Made by a program: the position numbers and the translations under genes. The notes under the pieces are model-generated. The model made no database searches and was not told where the DNA came from. It saw nothing but the letters and a program-made list of their open reading frames with translations. A stretch of 64,000 bases of DNA, taken from positions 35,802 to 99,801 of the forward strand of contig CAYJEN010000001.1 of NCBI GenBank assembly GCA_964369185.1, in the 5' to 3' direction. The DNA is from CAYJAZ01 sp964369185. GTDB taxonomy: Bacteria; Desulfobacterota; Desulfovibrionia; Desulfovibrionales; Desulfovibrionaceae. Positions 42,950 to 51,254 of the stretch are shown here, piece after piece (position 1 is the first letter of the stretch; each line of letters begins with the position of its first letter).

Positions 42950-44395
42950 ATGCATATCCGTACACTTTTCTTTATATTATCTATGTTGTTATTTGGTTTA
43001 GGTTGCACAATGGTGCTTCCGCTTTTCACTGCATGGTTTTATGATGAAAGTTTACGCCCTCTGCTCAGCTCTGCAGGGATTTTACTGGGAGTTGGCAGTC
43101 TATTTGGATATATATTTAGACCACAAAATGAAGTTACCTTATCAAATAAGGAAAGTATTGTAATTGTAGCATCTTGCTGGATAATGGCAGGAGTTGCAGG
43201 AGCTCTTCCTTATTTGCTTAACGGTAACTTTATTTTTGCGGACGCATTATTTGAATCCATTTCCGGCTTCACAACAACAGGTGCAAGCATTCTTAGTGAT
43301 ATTGAAGCGTTACCAAAAGGCATTCTTATGTGGAGAGCTTTAACTCACTGGCTTGGCGGAATGGGTATTATTGTGCTTACTCTTGCAATTTTGCCAATGC
43401 TTGGCATGGGTGGAATGCAATTGTATAAAGCAGAAGTTACAGGGCCTCAAGTAGATAAACTTATGCCACGTATACACGATACAGCTTTATATCTTTGGAT
43501 TGTTTACTTTTTATTTACAGTAGTACAGTTTATTCTTTTGATGTTTGGCGGAATGTCGTGGTTTGATTCTTTAGCACACACATTTGCAACGGTTGCAACG
43601 GGGGGTTTTTCAACTCAAAATGCATCTGTAACGAACTATTCTCCATATATACAATGGGTTATTACCATATTTATGTTTTTAGCAGGTGTGAACTTTACCT
43701 TGCATTATAAACTACTTTTTAGTGGTAAAATTCAAGCTTTTACAAAGAATACAGAATTTAAAATATATTTATATATCACAGTTATTTGTTCTTTAATAAC
43801 TGCGGCATATCTTTATTTTATGAATACGGAATCCGGCGTTGAATACGCAATTCGTACCGCCTTCTTCCAGATTGTAAGTATCTGCACCAGTACAGGTTTT
43901 GCTACTGCTGATTATGAAGTTTGGCCTTTAATTACTCAATCACTAATCCTATTTGTTATGATAATGGGTGCTTGTGCCGGCTCAACCGGTGGCGGAATAA
44001 AGGTTATGCGCTTTGCGCTTCTTCAAAAAATTACTAAAAAAGAGCTTCAACGTATTCTTCATCCTAGAGTTGTGAACGATATTAAGCTCGATTCTAAATC
44101 AGTTTCATCTGACATTCTAAATGGTGTAACTGCATTTATTATTATTTATCTTGTTTTGATTTTTATTGGCGGACTTTTTATAACTGCTTTTGGATATGAC
44201 TTTACAACATCATATTCAGCATCAATTTCAGCTTTTTCAAATACAGGTCCGGGCTTTGGACTTATTGGACCTACAGAAAATTTCGGCTTCTTTGAACCTG
44301 CGATTAAGTATATGCTTTGTATTCTTATGCTCATTGGTAGACTAGAAATTTTCACAATCTTCTTACTCTTCTTACCGTCTTTTTGGAGAAGTTAG
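42950..44395 (+). CDS. trkH: Potassium uptake protein TrkH (KtrB/TrkH family)
   Basis: 481 aa with about ten membrane helices and four pore-loop motifs, including SISGFTTTGASI, ATGGFSTQN, SICTSTGFATADY and AFSNTGPGFGLIG. This gives the four-fold selectivity filter with conserved glycines. It carries K+ uptake, usually gated by the cytoplasmic TrkA protein, which is not encoded here. It starts 1 bp after the ABC ATPase gene without an obvious ribosome binding site of its own, pointing to translational coupling. The physiological link between peptide transport and potassium uptake is unclear. Confidence 0.92.
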   Translation: MHIRTLFFILSMLLFGLGCTMVLPLFTAWFYDESLRPLLSSAGILLGVGSLFGYIFRPQNEVTLSNKESIVIVASCWIMAGVAGALPYLLNGNFIFADALFESISGFTTTGASILSDIEALPKGILMWRALTHWLGGMGIIVLTLAILPMLGMGGMQLYKAEVTGPQVDKLMPRIHDTALYLWIVYFLFTVVQFILLMFGGMSWFDSLAHTFATVATGGFSTQNASVTNYSPYIQWVITIFMFLAGVNFTLHYKLLFSGKIQAFTKNTEFKIYLYITVICSLITAAYLYFMNTESGVEYAIRTAFFQIVSICTSTGFATADYEVWPLITQSLILFVMIMGACAGSTGGGIKVMRFALLQKITKKELQRILHPRVVNDIKLDSKSVSSDILNGVTAFIIIYLVLIFIGGLFITAFGYDFTTSYSASISAFSNTGPGFGLIGPTENFGFFEPAIKYMLCILMLIGRLEIFTIFLLFLPSFWRS

Positions 44396-44506
44396 AGTAT
44401 TTTTATGCTTTTTTATTGTTACAAACGTGTGACAATTGTATTTTATTCTAAAAAGATAAAAATAAAATAATAAATAAAATTGAATAGATAGTATAAAAGT
44501 CGTTAA

Positions 44507-44548
44507 TGTAACCTAATTAACACATTGCCGTAACATAACTGTAACATT
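44507..44548 (+). promoter_or_regulatory. Pho-box-like direct repeats upstream of pstS
   Basis: CCGTAACATAACTGTAACATT (44528-44548) resembles the PhoB box, two seven-base repeats 11 bp apart (CCGTAAC, CTGTAAC). A third half-site, TGTAAC at 44507-44512, sits 22 bp before. PhoB binding at this point would make the pst operon respond to phosphate starvation. Confidence 0.55.
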
Positions 44549-44616
44549 AAGTTTCTATTGTGCATTCAACGAAGCGATTCGTACTAAAAAAGATCACAAA
44601 AAATTTTGGAGACATC

Positions 44617-45423
44617 ATGTTAAAATCATTCTTTACAGCAGTAGTTGCATCAGTGCTTTTCGTAAGCAGCGCAGTAGCAGGTGACATCGTTATCAACGGT
44701 TCAACCACAGTTCTTCCAGTAGTTCAAAAAGTTGGCGAAGCTTACATGGAAGCTAATCCATCTGTAAATATTTCTTTATCTGGCGGTGGTTCAGGTAATG
44801 GCGTAAAAGCTCTTATCGATAACCTAACTGATATTGCTATGGCTTCACGTCAAATTAAAGACTCTGAAGTTGAAAAAGCTAAAAAGAATGGTGTTGAACC
44901 TCACGCATTTGCAGTAGGTCTTGATGCTCTTGTTCCTGTAGTTCACCCAAGCAACCCAGTTGCAGATTTATCTTTAGAACAACTTAGAGATATCTACACA
45001 GGTAAAATCGAAAACTGGAGCGAAGTTGGCGGAAAAGACGGCGAAATCGTTGTAGTTTCACGTGATACTTCTTCAGGTACATACGAAACTTGGGAACACT
45101 TTGTTATGAAAGGCGAAAGAGTAATGCCAGGTGCATTATTACAAGCTTCTAACGGTGCTGTAGTTCAAGCTCTTTCTAAAAACCCTAATGCAATTGGTTA
45201 CATTGGTTACGGTTACCTTAATGATGATGTAAAAGCTACTAAAGTTGGTGGTTTAGAAGCAACTCCTGAAACAGCATTGAATAAATCATGGCCTTTAGCT
45301 CGTGAATTATGGCTCTACACAAACGGCGCTCCTGCTGGTGATGTGAAAGGTTTCATGGATTATGCACTTTCACCTGAAGGTCAAAAATACGTGAAAGAAG
45401 TTGGCTTTATCCCTTTCAAATAA
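44617..45423 (+). CDS. pstS: Periplasmic phosphate-binding protein
   Basis: 268 aa from the ATG at 44617, which has TTGGAG and starts a clear Sec signal peptide (MLKSFFTAVVASVLFVSSAVAG). Mature protein: INGSTTVLPVVQKVGEAYME, SGGGSGNGVKALIDNLTDIAMASRQIK, and SRDTSSGTYETWEHFV, the phosphate-binding loops of the PstS family. It delivers orthophosphate to PstCA. Followed by a terminator, so pstS is expected to be made in excess over the permease genes. A frame from 44560 would add residues that have no signal-peptide character. Confidence 0.94.
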   Translation: MLKSFFTAVVASVLFVSSAVAGDIVINGSTTVLPVVQKVGEAYMEANPSVNISLSGGGSGNGVKALIDNLTDIAMASRQIKDSEVEKAKKNGVEPHAFAVGLDALVPVVHPSNPVADLSLEQLRDIYTGKIENWSEVGGKDGEIVVVSRDTSSGTYETWEHFVMKGERVMPGALLQASNGAVVQALSKNPNAIGYIGYGYLNDDVKATKVGGLEATPETALNKSWPLARELWLYTNGAPAGDVKGFMDYALSPEGQKYVKEVGFIPFK

Positions 45424-45440
45424 TAATTGAATGATAATGA

Positions 45441-45477
45441 AAGGGGGAATGCAAAAACAGCATTTCCCCTTTTTTTG
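45441..45477 (+). terminator. Terminator after pstS
   Basis: AAGGGGGAATGC / GCATTTCCCCTT (12 pairs, one G-U) followed by a seven-T run. Partial read-through would set the ratio of PstS to the membrane components. Confidence 0.8.
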
Positions 45478-45580
45478 ATAAGAACGGAATTACTTTTACA
45501 AGAACATTCTTGTAGTTTTCTTAAGCTTCAAGTAGATTTCTTTGCTTTGACGAAAAAGGAAAGAGATTTTTTGAAAAACC

Positions 45581-45663
45581 TTTTTCATTTTTTTCGAGGA
45601 ACGAGAAAAAAATAAAAGGGGTTTGCAAAGGGAAAAGTTCCCTTTGCCCGTCGGAGACAAAAA
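45581..45663. repeat. Dispersed 84-bp repeat, copy 1
   Basis: TTTCATTTTTTTCGAGGAAC through to CCGTCGGAGACAAAAA, containing the palindrome AAAGGGAAAAGTTCCCTTT. It is closely similar over its length to 51160-51243. It lies between the pstS terminator and pstC and is non-coding; a short plus-strand frame across it is not real. Confidence 0.7.
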
Positions 45664-45703
45664 CTGTTGAAGACAAAAAAAACTTAATAACTATGAGAAC
45701 AGT

Positions 45704-46597
45704 ATGTGGACAAAACGACTATTTAAAGAATTTGTAGTGAAATTCTCTTTGACAAGTGTTGCATGGATAGCATTATTATCACTATGCGGTATTTGTCTAT
45801 TTTTGTTGGCAAATAGCTTGCCACTTTTCAAAACTTACCCTGTAACAGACTTTTTGTTTGGACTTTACTGGTACCCAACCCATTCACCGGCAGATTTTGG
45901 AATTTTCCCTTTAATCATCGCGTCTCTTATTGTTACGATAATTTCATGTCTTATAGCAGTACCTCTTGGAGTTTTTACCGCAGCATATTTAGCTGAAATT
46001 GCACATTCAAAAACTCGTAGAATAATTAAACCTTTTGTTGAACTACTTGCTGCATTGCCATCAGTTGTTATTGGTTTTTTTGGTATGGTAATTGTAGCTC
46101 CATTTTTACAAGAAACATTCGGAATTGCAACAGGTTTGAATCTTTTTAACGCATCGCTTATGCTTGCATTTATGAGTGTACCTACAATTTGTAGTATTGC
46201 AGAAGATGCTATGCACTCAGTTCCACGTGCATTACGTGAAGCAAGCCTTGCACTTGGCGCAACCCAGTGGGAAACACTTATTCATGTTGTTATTCCATCA
46301 GCATTATCAGGTATCGGAACAGGCGTTATGCTTGGAATGAGCCGTGCAATTGGTGAAACAATGGTTGTTCTCATGGTGGCAGGTGGTGCAGCAATGATTC
46401 CTGATTCTTTGTTCGATCCTGTTCGCCCTATGCCGGCATCAATTGCGGCAGAAATGGCGGAAGCTCCTTATTTTTCTGACCATTACTTAGCTTTATTTGC
46501 TATTGGTCTAGTACTTTTTGCATTTACATTCTGCTTCAACTTTATAGCTTTTAGAATTACTGAAAAGCATAAACAAGTCGGTTCTTCAGGATTATAA
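45704..46597 (+). CDS. pstC: Phosphate ABC transporter permease PstC
   Basis: 297 aa, six membrane helices. IFPLIIASLIVTIISCLIAVPLGVFTAAYLAE and the PstC-type EAA loop (REASLALGATQWETLIHVVIPSALSGIGTG), then GMSRAIGETMVVLMVAGGAAMIPDS, are specific to PstC. The periplasmic part between helices 1 and 2 is short (PHO-type FLFGLYWYPTHSPADFG). It is the first gene after the pstS terminator and repeat; pstA follows after 11 bp. Confidence 0.93.
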   Translation: MWTKRLFKEFVVKFSLTSVAWIALLSLCGICLFLLANSLPLFKTYPVTDFLFGLYWYPTHSPADFGIFPLIIASLIVTIISCLIAVPLGVFTAAYLAEIAHSKTRRIIKPFVELLAALPSVVIGFFGMVIVAPFLQETFGIATGLNLFNASLMLAFMSVPTICSIAEDAMHSVPRALREASLALGATQWETLIHVVIPSALSGIGTGVMLGMSRAIGETMVVLMVAGGAAMIPDSLFDPVRPMPASIAAEMAEAPYFSDHYLALFAIGLVLFAFTFCFNFIAFRITEKHKQVGSSGL

Positions 46598-46608
46598 AAG
46601 GAAAAATT

Positions 46609-47493
46609 ATGTCAACAGCTCCAATTAGTAAAATGCCGGATCCGGCATATCGTTATAAGAAACAAGCATTTATGTTTGGCATGCTAAGACTTGCAGCCGG
46701 TGTAAACGTACTTGCACTTGTAGGTATTTGTGCATTCTTGGTTATAAATGGTTTTCCTGCATTAAGTTGGGAATTTATTTCAGAGTCTCCGCGTAAAATG
46801 ATGACTGAAGGTGGCATTCTTCCATGTATCGTGGGAACAGCAATTTTATCATTTGGTTCAATGCTTATTGCATTCCCGATTGGTGTAGCATCTGCGGTAT
46901 GGCTTAATGAATACGGTTCACGTTCACCATTTGCAAGATATATACGTCTTGGCGTGAATAATCTTGCTGGTGTTCCATCAGTTGTATTCGGATTATTTGG
47001 ACTTGCTTTTTTTGTAACTTACCTTAAAATGGGTGTTAGTATTCTTGCAGGTGTTTGTACTTTAGCAGTTTTGACTCTGCCAATGATTATCAGTACAGCA
47101 GAAGAAGCTTTGAGACAAGTTCCCGATGCTTGGCGTGAATCAAGCCTTGCACTTGGCGCAACAAAATCTCAAACAATTGCAAGAGTTGTGTTACCATCAG
47201 CTTTTCCCGGAATGCTTACAGGTGCTATTTTAGGTTTAGCACGTGCGGCAGGCGAAACAGCGGCGATTATGTTTACATCAGCAGTTTTTTATACAGCAAA
47301 AATGCCGGATTCTGTATTTTCATCAGTAATGGCTTTGCCGTATCATATGTATGTGCTTGCAACTGCCGGTACAGAAATTGAAAAAACTCGTCCTTTACAG
47401 TATGGAACAGCCTTAATCTTGTTGATTTTGGTATTGGGTATGAACCTTATAGCGATTATCATTCGTGACCGCTTACAAAATAAAAAGCACTAA
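46609..47493 (+). CDS. pstA: Phosphate ABC transporter permease PstA
   Basis: 294 aa, six helices. GGILPCIVGTAILSFGSMLIAFPIGVASAVWLNEYG, NNLAGVPSVVFGLFGLAFFV, and EAA loop RESSLALGATKSQTIARVVLPSAFPGMLTG followed by AGETAAIMFTSAVFY identify PstA. Partner of PstC in the phosphate channel. The histidine kinase gene begins 3 bp after its stop. Confidence 0.93.
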   Translation: MSTAPISKMPDPAYRYKKQAFMFGMLRLAAGVNVLALVGICAFLVINGFPALSWEFISESPRKMMTEGGILPCIVGTAILSFGSMLIAFPIGVASAVWLNEYGSRSPFARYIRLGVNNLAGVPSVVFGLFGLAFFVTYLKMGVSILAGVCTLAVLTLPMIISTAEEALRQVPDAWRESSLALGATKSQTIARVVLPSAFPGMLTGAILGLARAAGETAAIMFTSAVFYTAKMPDSVFSSVMALPYHMYVLATAGTEIEKTRPLQYGTALILLILVLGMNLIAIIIRDRLQNKKH

Positions 47494-47495
47494 TT

Positions 47496-49301
47496 ATGAG
47501 ACGTAGACTATTATTATCATTCTCCATTATTTTTGTAATTGGACTTATTATTCCTTTTGGAATAAGTTGGCAAACACTTCATGATTCAATAGCTGAAGAT
47601 ATTCGCTCTGCAAGTGCGAGAGAACTAAAGCTTTTGTCTGAACTATTTATAGATAAAGCTGAAATATCAGAAGAATCTGCATTCAATACTTTGCGTGAAT
47701 CCGCATCAAAAGAAATACGAGTAACTTTCATCAAAGAAAATGGTGAGGTTGTATTTGATTCTCGTGTGCCTGACAGTGAACTACAAAAACTTGAAAATCA
47801 TGCAACAAGACAAGAAGTGCTAACTGCAAAAGAATATGAAAAAGGCTCAGCAACTCGTTCAAGCGCATCAATCGGTCTAGATATGATTTATATTGCTGAA
47901 AAAGTAGAAGCAACTAAAAATACTCCTGAAGGTTATGTACGTTTAGCTGTTCCTATGGAAGGTATTTTCGATAGAGTTCAAAGTTTAGGTGTTGCACTAT
48001 TTGCAACATTTACATTGATATTTATTGCCGCAGTTGTACTCACTCAAATTTTCTTCAAGCGTTGGAAGAACTCTATGAATGAAATCAAAGTTGTAGTTGA
48101 ATCTACAGCAAATGGCGATACTCAAAGTAATACAGCACTTCCAATGAGACCGGAATTCAAAGATTTATCTTATGCTGTCTCACAAATGGCAAGCAGAGTA
48201 AATAAACAACTAAAATTGATTAATACACAAAAAATTGAACTTGAAAGTGTGCTCAATAGCATCAATGCCGGAGTTATGGTTCTTGATGAACGTGGGCAAA
48301 TTCTATCAATCAATCCGGTGTTCAAAGAAATATTGCCTGATAACTTTTCAAAAGAATTAGAATTATACTTCGGAAAACGTTCGTTAGAAATCTTCAATAG
48401 TCCTGAACTTGAACAATTCTTACAAGCAGCACTTAATGAAGAAGGAAACTTCCATACGGTGCAAATGCAATTTGGCGGAAAAGTATTCCAAATCAATGCA
48501 ACTAAAGCTAAAATTGATGATGAACTAAAACCGGAAATTCAACTTGTTACAGTTTTTCACGATATTACACAACTTGCTAAACTTGTTGAAATTAAACGTG
48601 ACTTGATTGCAAATGTATCGCATGAACTCCGCACTCCACTAACTGCAATTCAAGGATATGCCGAAACATTAAATGGCGTGTTTGATGAAAAAAATATTGA
48701 AAAAGAAAGTGCTCAGCGTTTCACACAGATAATAATGAAAAATGCTAGACATCTTGATAGAATAGTAAATGATTTACTCGCTCTTTCAATGGTAGAAAGC
48801 GATGATACGCAAGAAATTGTTCATACAAGCATAGAGCAACCTTTCAATATGGCTATTGAAGAATGTAAGCCAATGATTGATAAGAAAAATCTTACTTTAG
48901 TAAATCAACTCGATATGAATGTTGAACTTGCAATTGATTCAGATAGACTTAGTCAAGTATTTAGAAATCTTATAGAAAATGCTATTCGTTATGCTCCTGA
49001 AAACTCATCAATAATAGTTCATAGCTCTATTGATAACGAGCAATGCAGTATTTTTGTGCAAGATTTTGGTGTGGGTATTCCTCAAGATGATTTAGTTCGT
49101 GTGTTTGAACGTTTTTATCGTGTAGAAAAACACAGAACAAGTAATGGTACAATATCAACCGGTTTGGGTTTATCACTTTGTAAGCACATAGTAGAAAAAT
49201 TCCACGGAACAATACACGCGCTTTTCCATGCGCCTGCCTTAGTAGAAACAACTAACCTTGTTGGTGCGACAATTCGTTTCAACTTGCCACTATACAAATA
49301 G
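47496..49301 (+). CDS. phoR: PhoR-like sensor histidine kinase
   Basis: 601 aa. N-terminal membrane helix (about 5-25), periplasmic sensor (about 30-155), second helix (about 165-187), HAMP-like region, PAS domain (about 245-365, GVMVLDERGQILSINPVFKEIL), then kinase core: H-box IANVSHELRTPLTAIQGYAETLNG, N-box FRNLIENAIRYAPENSS, G1 FVQDFGVGIP and G2 TGLGLSLCKHIVEKFHGT. Built as the long Gram-positive/Desulfovibrio-type PhoR with a periplasmic sensor, rather than the short E. coli form. Embedded between pstA and pstB, so it should sense phosphate through the Pst-PhoU complex. Its PhoB partner is not in the window. Confidence 0.87.
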   Translation: MRRRLLLSFSIIFVIGLIIPFGISWQTLHDSIAEDIRSASARELKLLSELFIDKAEISEESAFNTLRESASKEIRVTFIKENGEVVFDSRVPDSELQKLENHATRQEVLTAKEYEKGSATRSSASIGLDMIYIAEKVEATKNTPEGYVRLAVPMEGIFDRVQSLGVALFATFTLIFIAAVVLTQIFFKRWKNSMNEIKVVVESTANGDTQSNTALPMRPEFKDLSYAVSQMASRVNKQLKLINTQKIELESVLNSINAGVMVLDERGQILSINPVFKEILPDNFSKELELYFGKRSLEIFNSPELEQFLQAALNEEGNFHTVQMQFGGKVFQINATKAKIDDELKPEIQLVTVFHDITQLAKLVEIKRDLIANVSHELRTPLTAIQGYAETLNGVFDEKNIEKESAQRFTQIIMKNARHLDRIVNDLLALSMVESDDTQEIVHTSIEQPFNMAIEECKPMIDKKNLTLVNQLDMNVELAIDSDRLSQVFRNLIENAIRYAPENSSIIVHSSIDNEQCSIFVQDFGVGIPQDDLVRVFERFYRVEKHRTSNGTISTGLGLSLCKHIVEKFHGTIHALFHAPALVETTNLVGATIRFNLPLYK

Positions 49302-49324
49302 TACCATTGAGTACAGGAGTTTTC

Positions 49325-50083
49325 ATGTCAGAACAAATTAAAATCCAAGCAAAAAACCTTGACTTTTTTTACGGAAGCTCACAAGCTTTATATGATATAA
49401 ATTTAGATTTTTATGATAAAAAAGTAACAGCTTTAATTGGACCTTCCGGTTGTGGTAAGTCAACATTTTTACGTTGCCTCAACAGAATGAACGACTTGAT
49501 TATAGGTACTCGTGTTGAAGGAAAAATTCTACTCGATGGCGAATCAATCCTTGAGAATAAAGATAGCGTTGATCTTCGTCGTAGAGTTGGTATGGTTTTC
49601 CAAAAGCCAAACCCATTTCCTAAAACTATTTTTGAAAACGTAGCTTATGGTTTACGTGTGAATGGTATCAAAGACGAAACCTATATAGCTGAAAAAGTTG
49701 AAGCAAGCCTTAAACGTGCCGCTTTATTCAATGAAGTGAAAGATAGACTAAATACATCTGCGCTTGGTCTTTCAGGCGGTCAACAACAGCGTCTTTGTAT
49801 TGCAAGAGCATTAGCAGTTGAACCGGAAGTTCTTCTTATGGACGAACCTGCATCTGCGCTTGACCCTATAGCAACTCAACATATCGAGGAATCTATCCAC
49901 GAGTTGAAGTCGCAATTGACAATTATCATCGTTACTCATAACATGCAACAAGCAGCGCGTGTATCTGATCAAACTGCATTTTTCTATATGGGTAAACTTA
50001 TTGAATATTCACCAACAAATATTCTCTTTACAACCCCAAGCCTAAAGCAAACAGAAGATTATATTACAGGACGTTTTGGTTAG
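49325..50083 (+). CDS. pstB: Phosphate ABC transporter ATP-binding protein
   Basis: 252 aa from the ATG at 49325, with GGAG upstream; the longer frame from a TTG at 49307 is unlikely. Walker A GPSGCGKSTFLRCLNRMND, Q-loop FQKPNPFPKTIFENVAYG, signature LSGGQQQRLCIARALA, Walker B VLLMDEPASALD, and H-loop VTHNMQQAARVSD. All are PstB hallmarks. It drives phosphate uptake by PstCA. The phoU gene follows after 61 bp. Confidence 0.95.
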   Translation: MSEQIKIQAKNLDFFYGSSQALYDINLDFYDKKVTALIGPSGCGKSTFLRCLNRMNDLIIGTRVEGKILLDGESILENKDSVDLRRRVGMVFQKPNPFPKTIFENVAYGLRVNGIKDETYIAEKVEASLKRAALFNEVKDRLNTSALGLSGGQQQRLCIARALAVEPEVLLMDEPASALDPIATQHIEESIHELKSQLTIIIVTHNMQQAARVSDQTAFFYMGKLIEYSPTNILFTTPSLKQTEDYITGRFG

Positions 50084-50144
50084 GAATAATCCTAAAACAG
50101 CCTTTTTAAAAATTCTGATTTTAAATTATATTAAAGGATTACAT

Positions 50145-50825
50145 ATGGAAACTATTAACAAACATATTGAAAACCACGTTCATATTCTTATTGATGATCT
50201 TCGTACTCGTTTGCTTTTTATGGGTGCTAAAACTCAACAATCTTTCGATAATACATGCAAAGCACTAGAAAATTTAGATTATGAACTTGCTGAAAAAGTA
50301 ATTGATGGCGATAAAGAAATTGATGAGTTAGAAGTTGAAATCGATCACTCTTCACTCAGTATTCTAGCAAGAACTCAACCGGTTGCAAGTGACCTACGTC
50401 TTCTAGTAAGCGCAATACGTATGGTGAGCGAGCTTGAAAGAATAGGTGATGAAGCTTCAAATATTTCTGCTCGTATACTTCTTATGCAAGAACAAAAAGG
50501 ACTAATCATTCCTGAATGCTTACTTGAACTTGCAAATTTATCACAATACATGCTTGAAGAAAGTTTAGTATCATTCAGAGATAAAAATACTGACCTTGCA
50601 GTAACCCTACGTGTTCAAAAAGATGAAGTCATTTCATTAGTTGTAAAATGTATTGATTATTACATCAGCAGTACAGCAAATAAAACTCTTGATGGTTGGC
50701 TTGCAATGCACTATATCCTTATCACTCGTGCTCTTGAACGTGTTGCAGGGCGTGCGGTGAATATAGCAGAGCATACCTACTTCCTCGTAAATGGTGTAAA
50801 TATCAAACACAGACCAGTAGAATAA
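50145..50825 (+). CDS. phoU: Phosphate-signalling complex protein PhoU
   Basis: 226 aa from the ATG at 50145, with AAAGGA upstream; the frame from 50076 overlaps pstB and lacks a ribosome binding site. Two PhoU three-helix repeats (about 8-100 and 115-210), with metal-binding ED-type motifs: VIDGDKEIDELEVEIDHSSLSILARTQPVASDLRLLVSAIRMVSELERIGDEASNIS, and ITRALERVAGRAVNIAEHTYFLV. It bridges PstB and the PhoR kinase and turns signalling off when phosphate is ample. Last gene of the operon. Confidence 0.93.
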   Translation: METINKHIENHVHILIDDLRTRLLFMGAKTQQSFDNTCKALENLDYELAEKVIDGDKEIDELEVEIDHSSLSILARTQPVASDLRLLVSAIRMVSELERIGDEASNISARILLMQEQKGLIIPECLLELANLSQYMLEESLVSFRDKNTDLAVTLRVQKDEVISLVVKCIDYYISSTANKTLDGWLAMHYILITRALERVAGRAVNIAEHTYFLVNGVNIKHRPVE

Positions 50826-50850
50826 GATTTTATAATTTAGATTATTTCTT

Positions 50851-50903
50851 GAGAGGGGGAAACCATACTTTTTGTGAACAAAAAGCTAAGGTTTCCCCCT
50901 CTC
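50851..50903 (+). terminator. Hairpin after phoU
   Basis: GAGAGGGGGAAACC / GGTTTCCCCCTCTC, 14 perfect pairs, with an inner CTTTTTGT/ACAAAAAG stem. It is the first of two strong hairpins in the 430-bp gap after phoU. Confidence 0.6.
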
Positions 50904-51033
50904 AAACGTAGAACGAGTTCTCTCCCCCTTCCTTCAAAAAAACTTTTTAATTTCACCGCATATAATTCAGTGGTGATTTTTTAGTTTAAAAGTGGCGGTG
51001 AGTTTAGCCATAACTCAAGCCTAAAAATTAAAA

Positions 51034-51082
51034 AATCTTTCTTTAGCTCATATATTATCTGAGTAAAGAAAGATTTTTTTAA
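51034..51082 (+). terminator. Intrinsic terminator of the pst-phoU operon
   Basis: AATCTTTCTTTA / TAAAGAAAGATT, 12 perfect pairs with an inner CTCA/TGAG, followed by TTTTTT. Confidence 0.75.
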
Positions 51083-51159
51083 TTAAATATTTCCCCTATA
51101 ACATTCTAGAATAGGCTTTCTTACTTTGAGGATATAGGAAATAATTGTTTTGAAAAGCT

Positions 51160-51243
51160 ATTTCATTTTTTCCGAGGAACGAGGAAAAAATAAATAGGGT
51201 TTCCAAAGGGGATTATCCCCTTTGGTCGCCGAAGGCAAAAATG
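51160..51243. repeat. Dispersed 84-bp repeat, copy 2
   Basis: TTTCATTTTTTCCGAGGAAC through to CGCCGAAGGCAAAAA, with the palindrome CCAAAGGGGATTATCCCCTTTGG at 51202-51224. Same order of blocks as 45581-45663. It lies next to the stop of the acyl-CoA synthetase gene and may serve as its terminator. Confidence 0.7.
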
Positions 51244-51254
51244 CTTTTAAACTC

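Noticed and set aside
45427..45615. Plus-strand 62-codon frame after pstS
   Set aside because: It covers the pstS terminator and the dispersed repeat.
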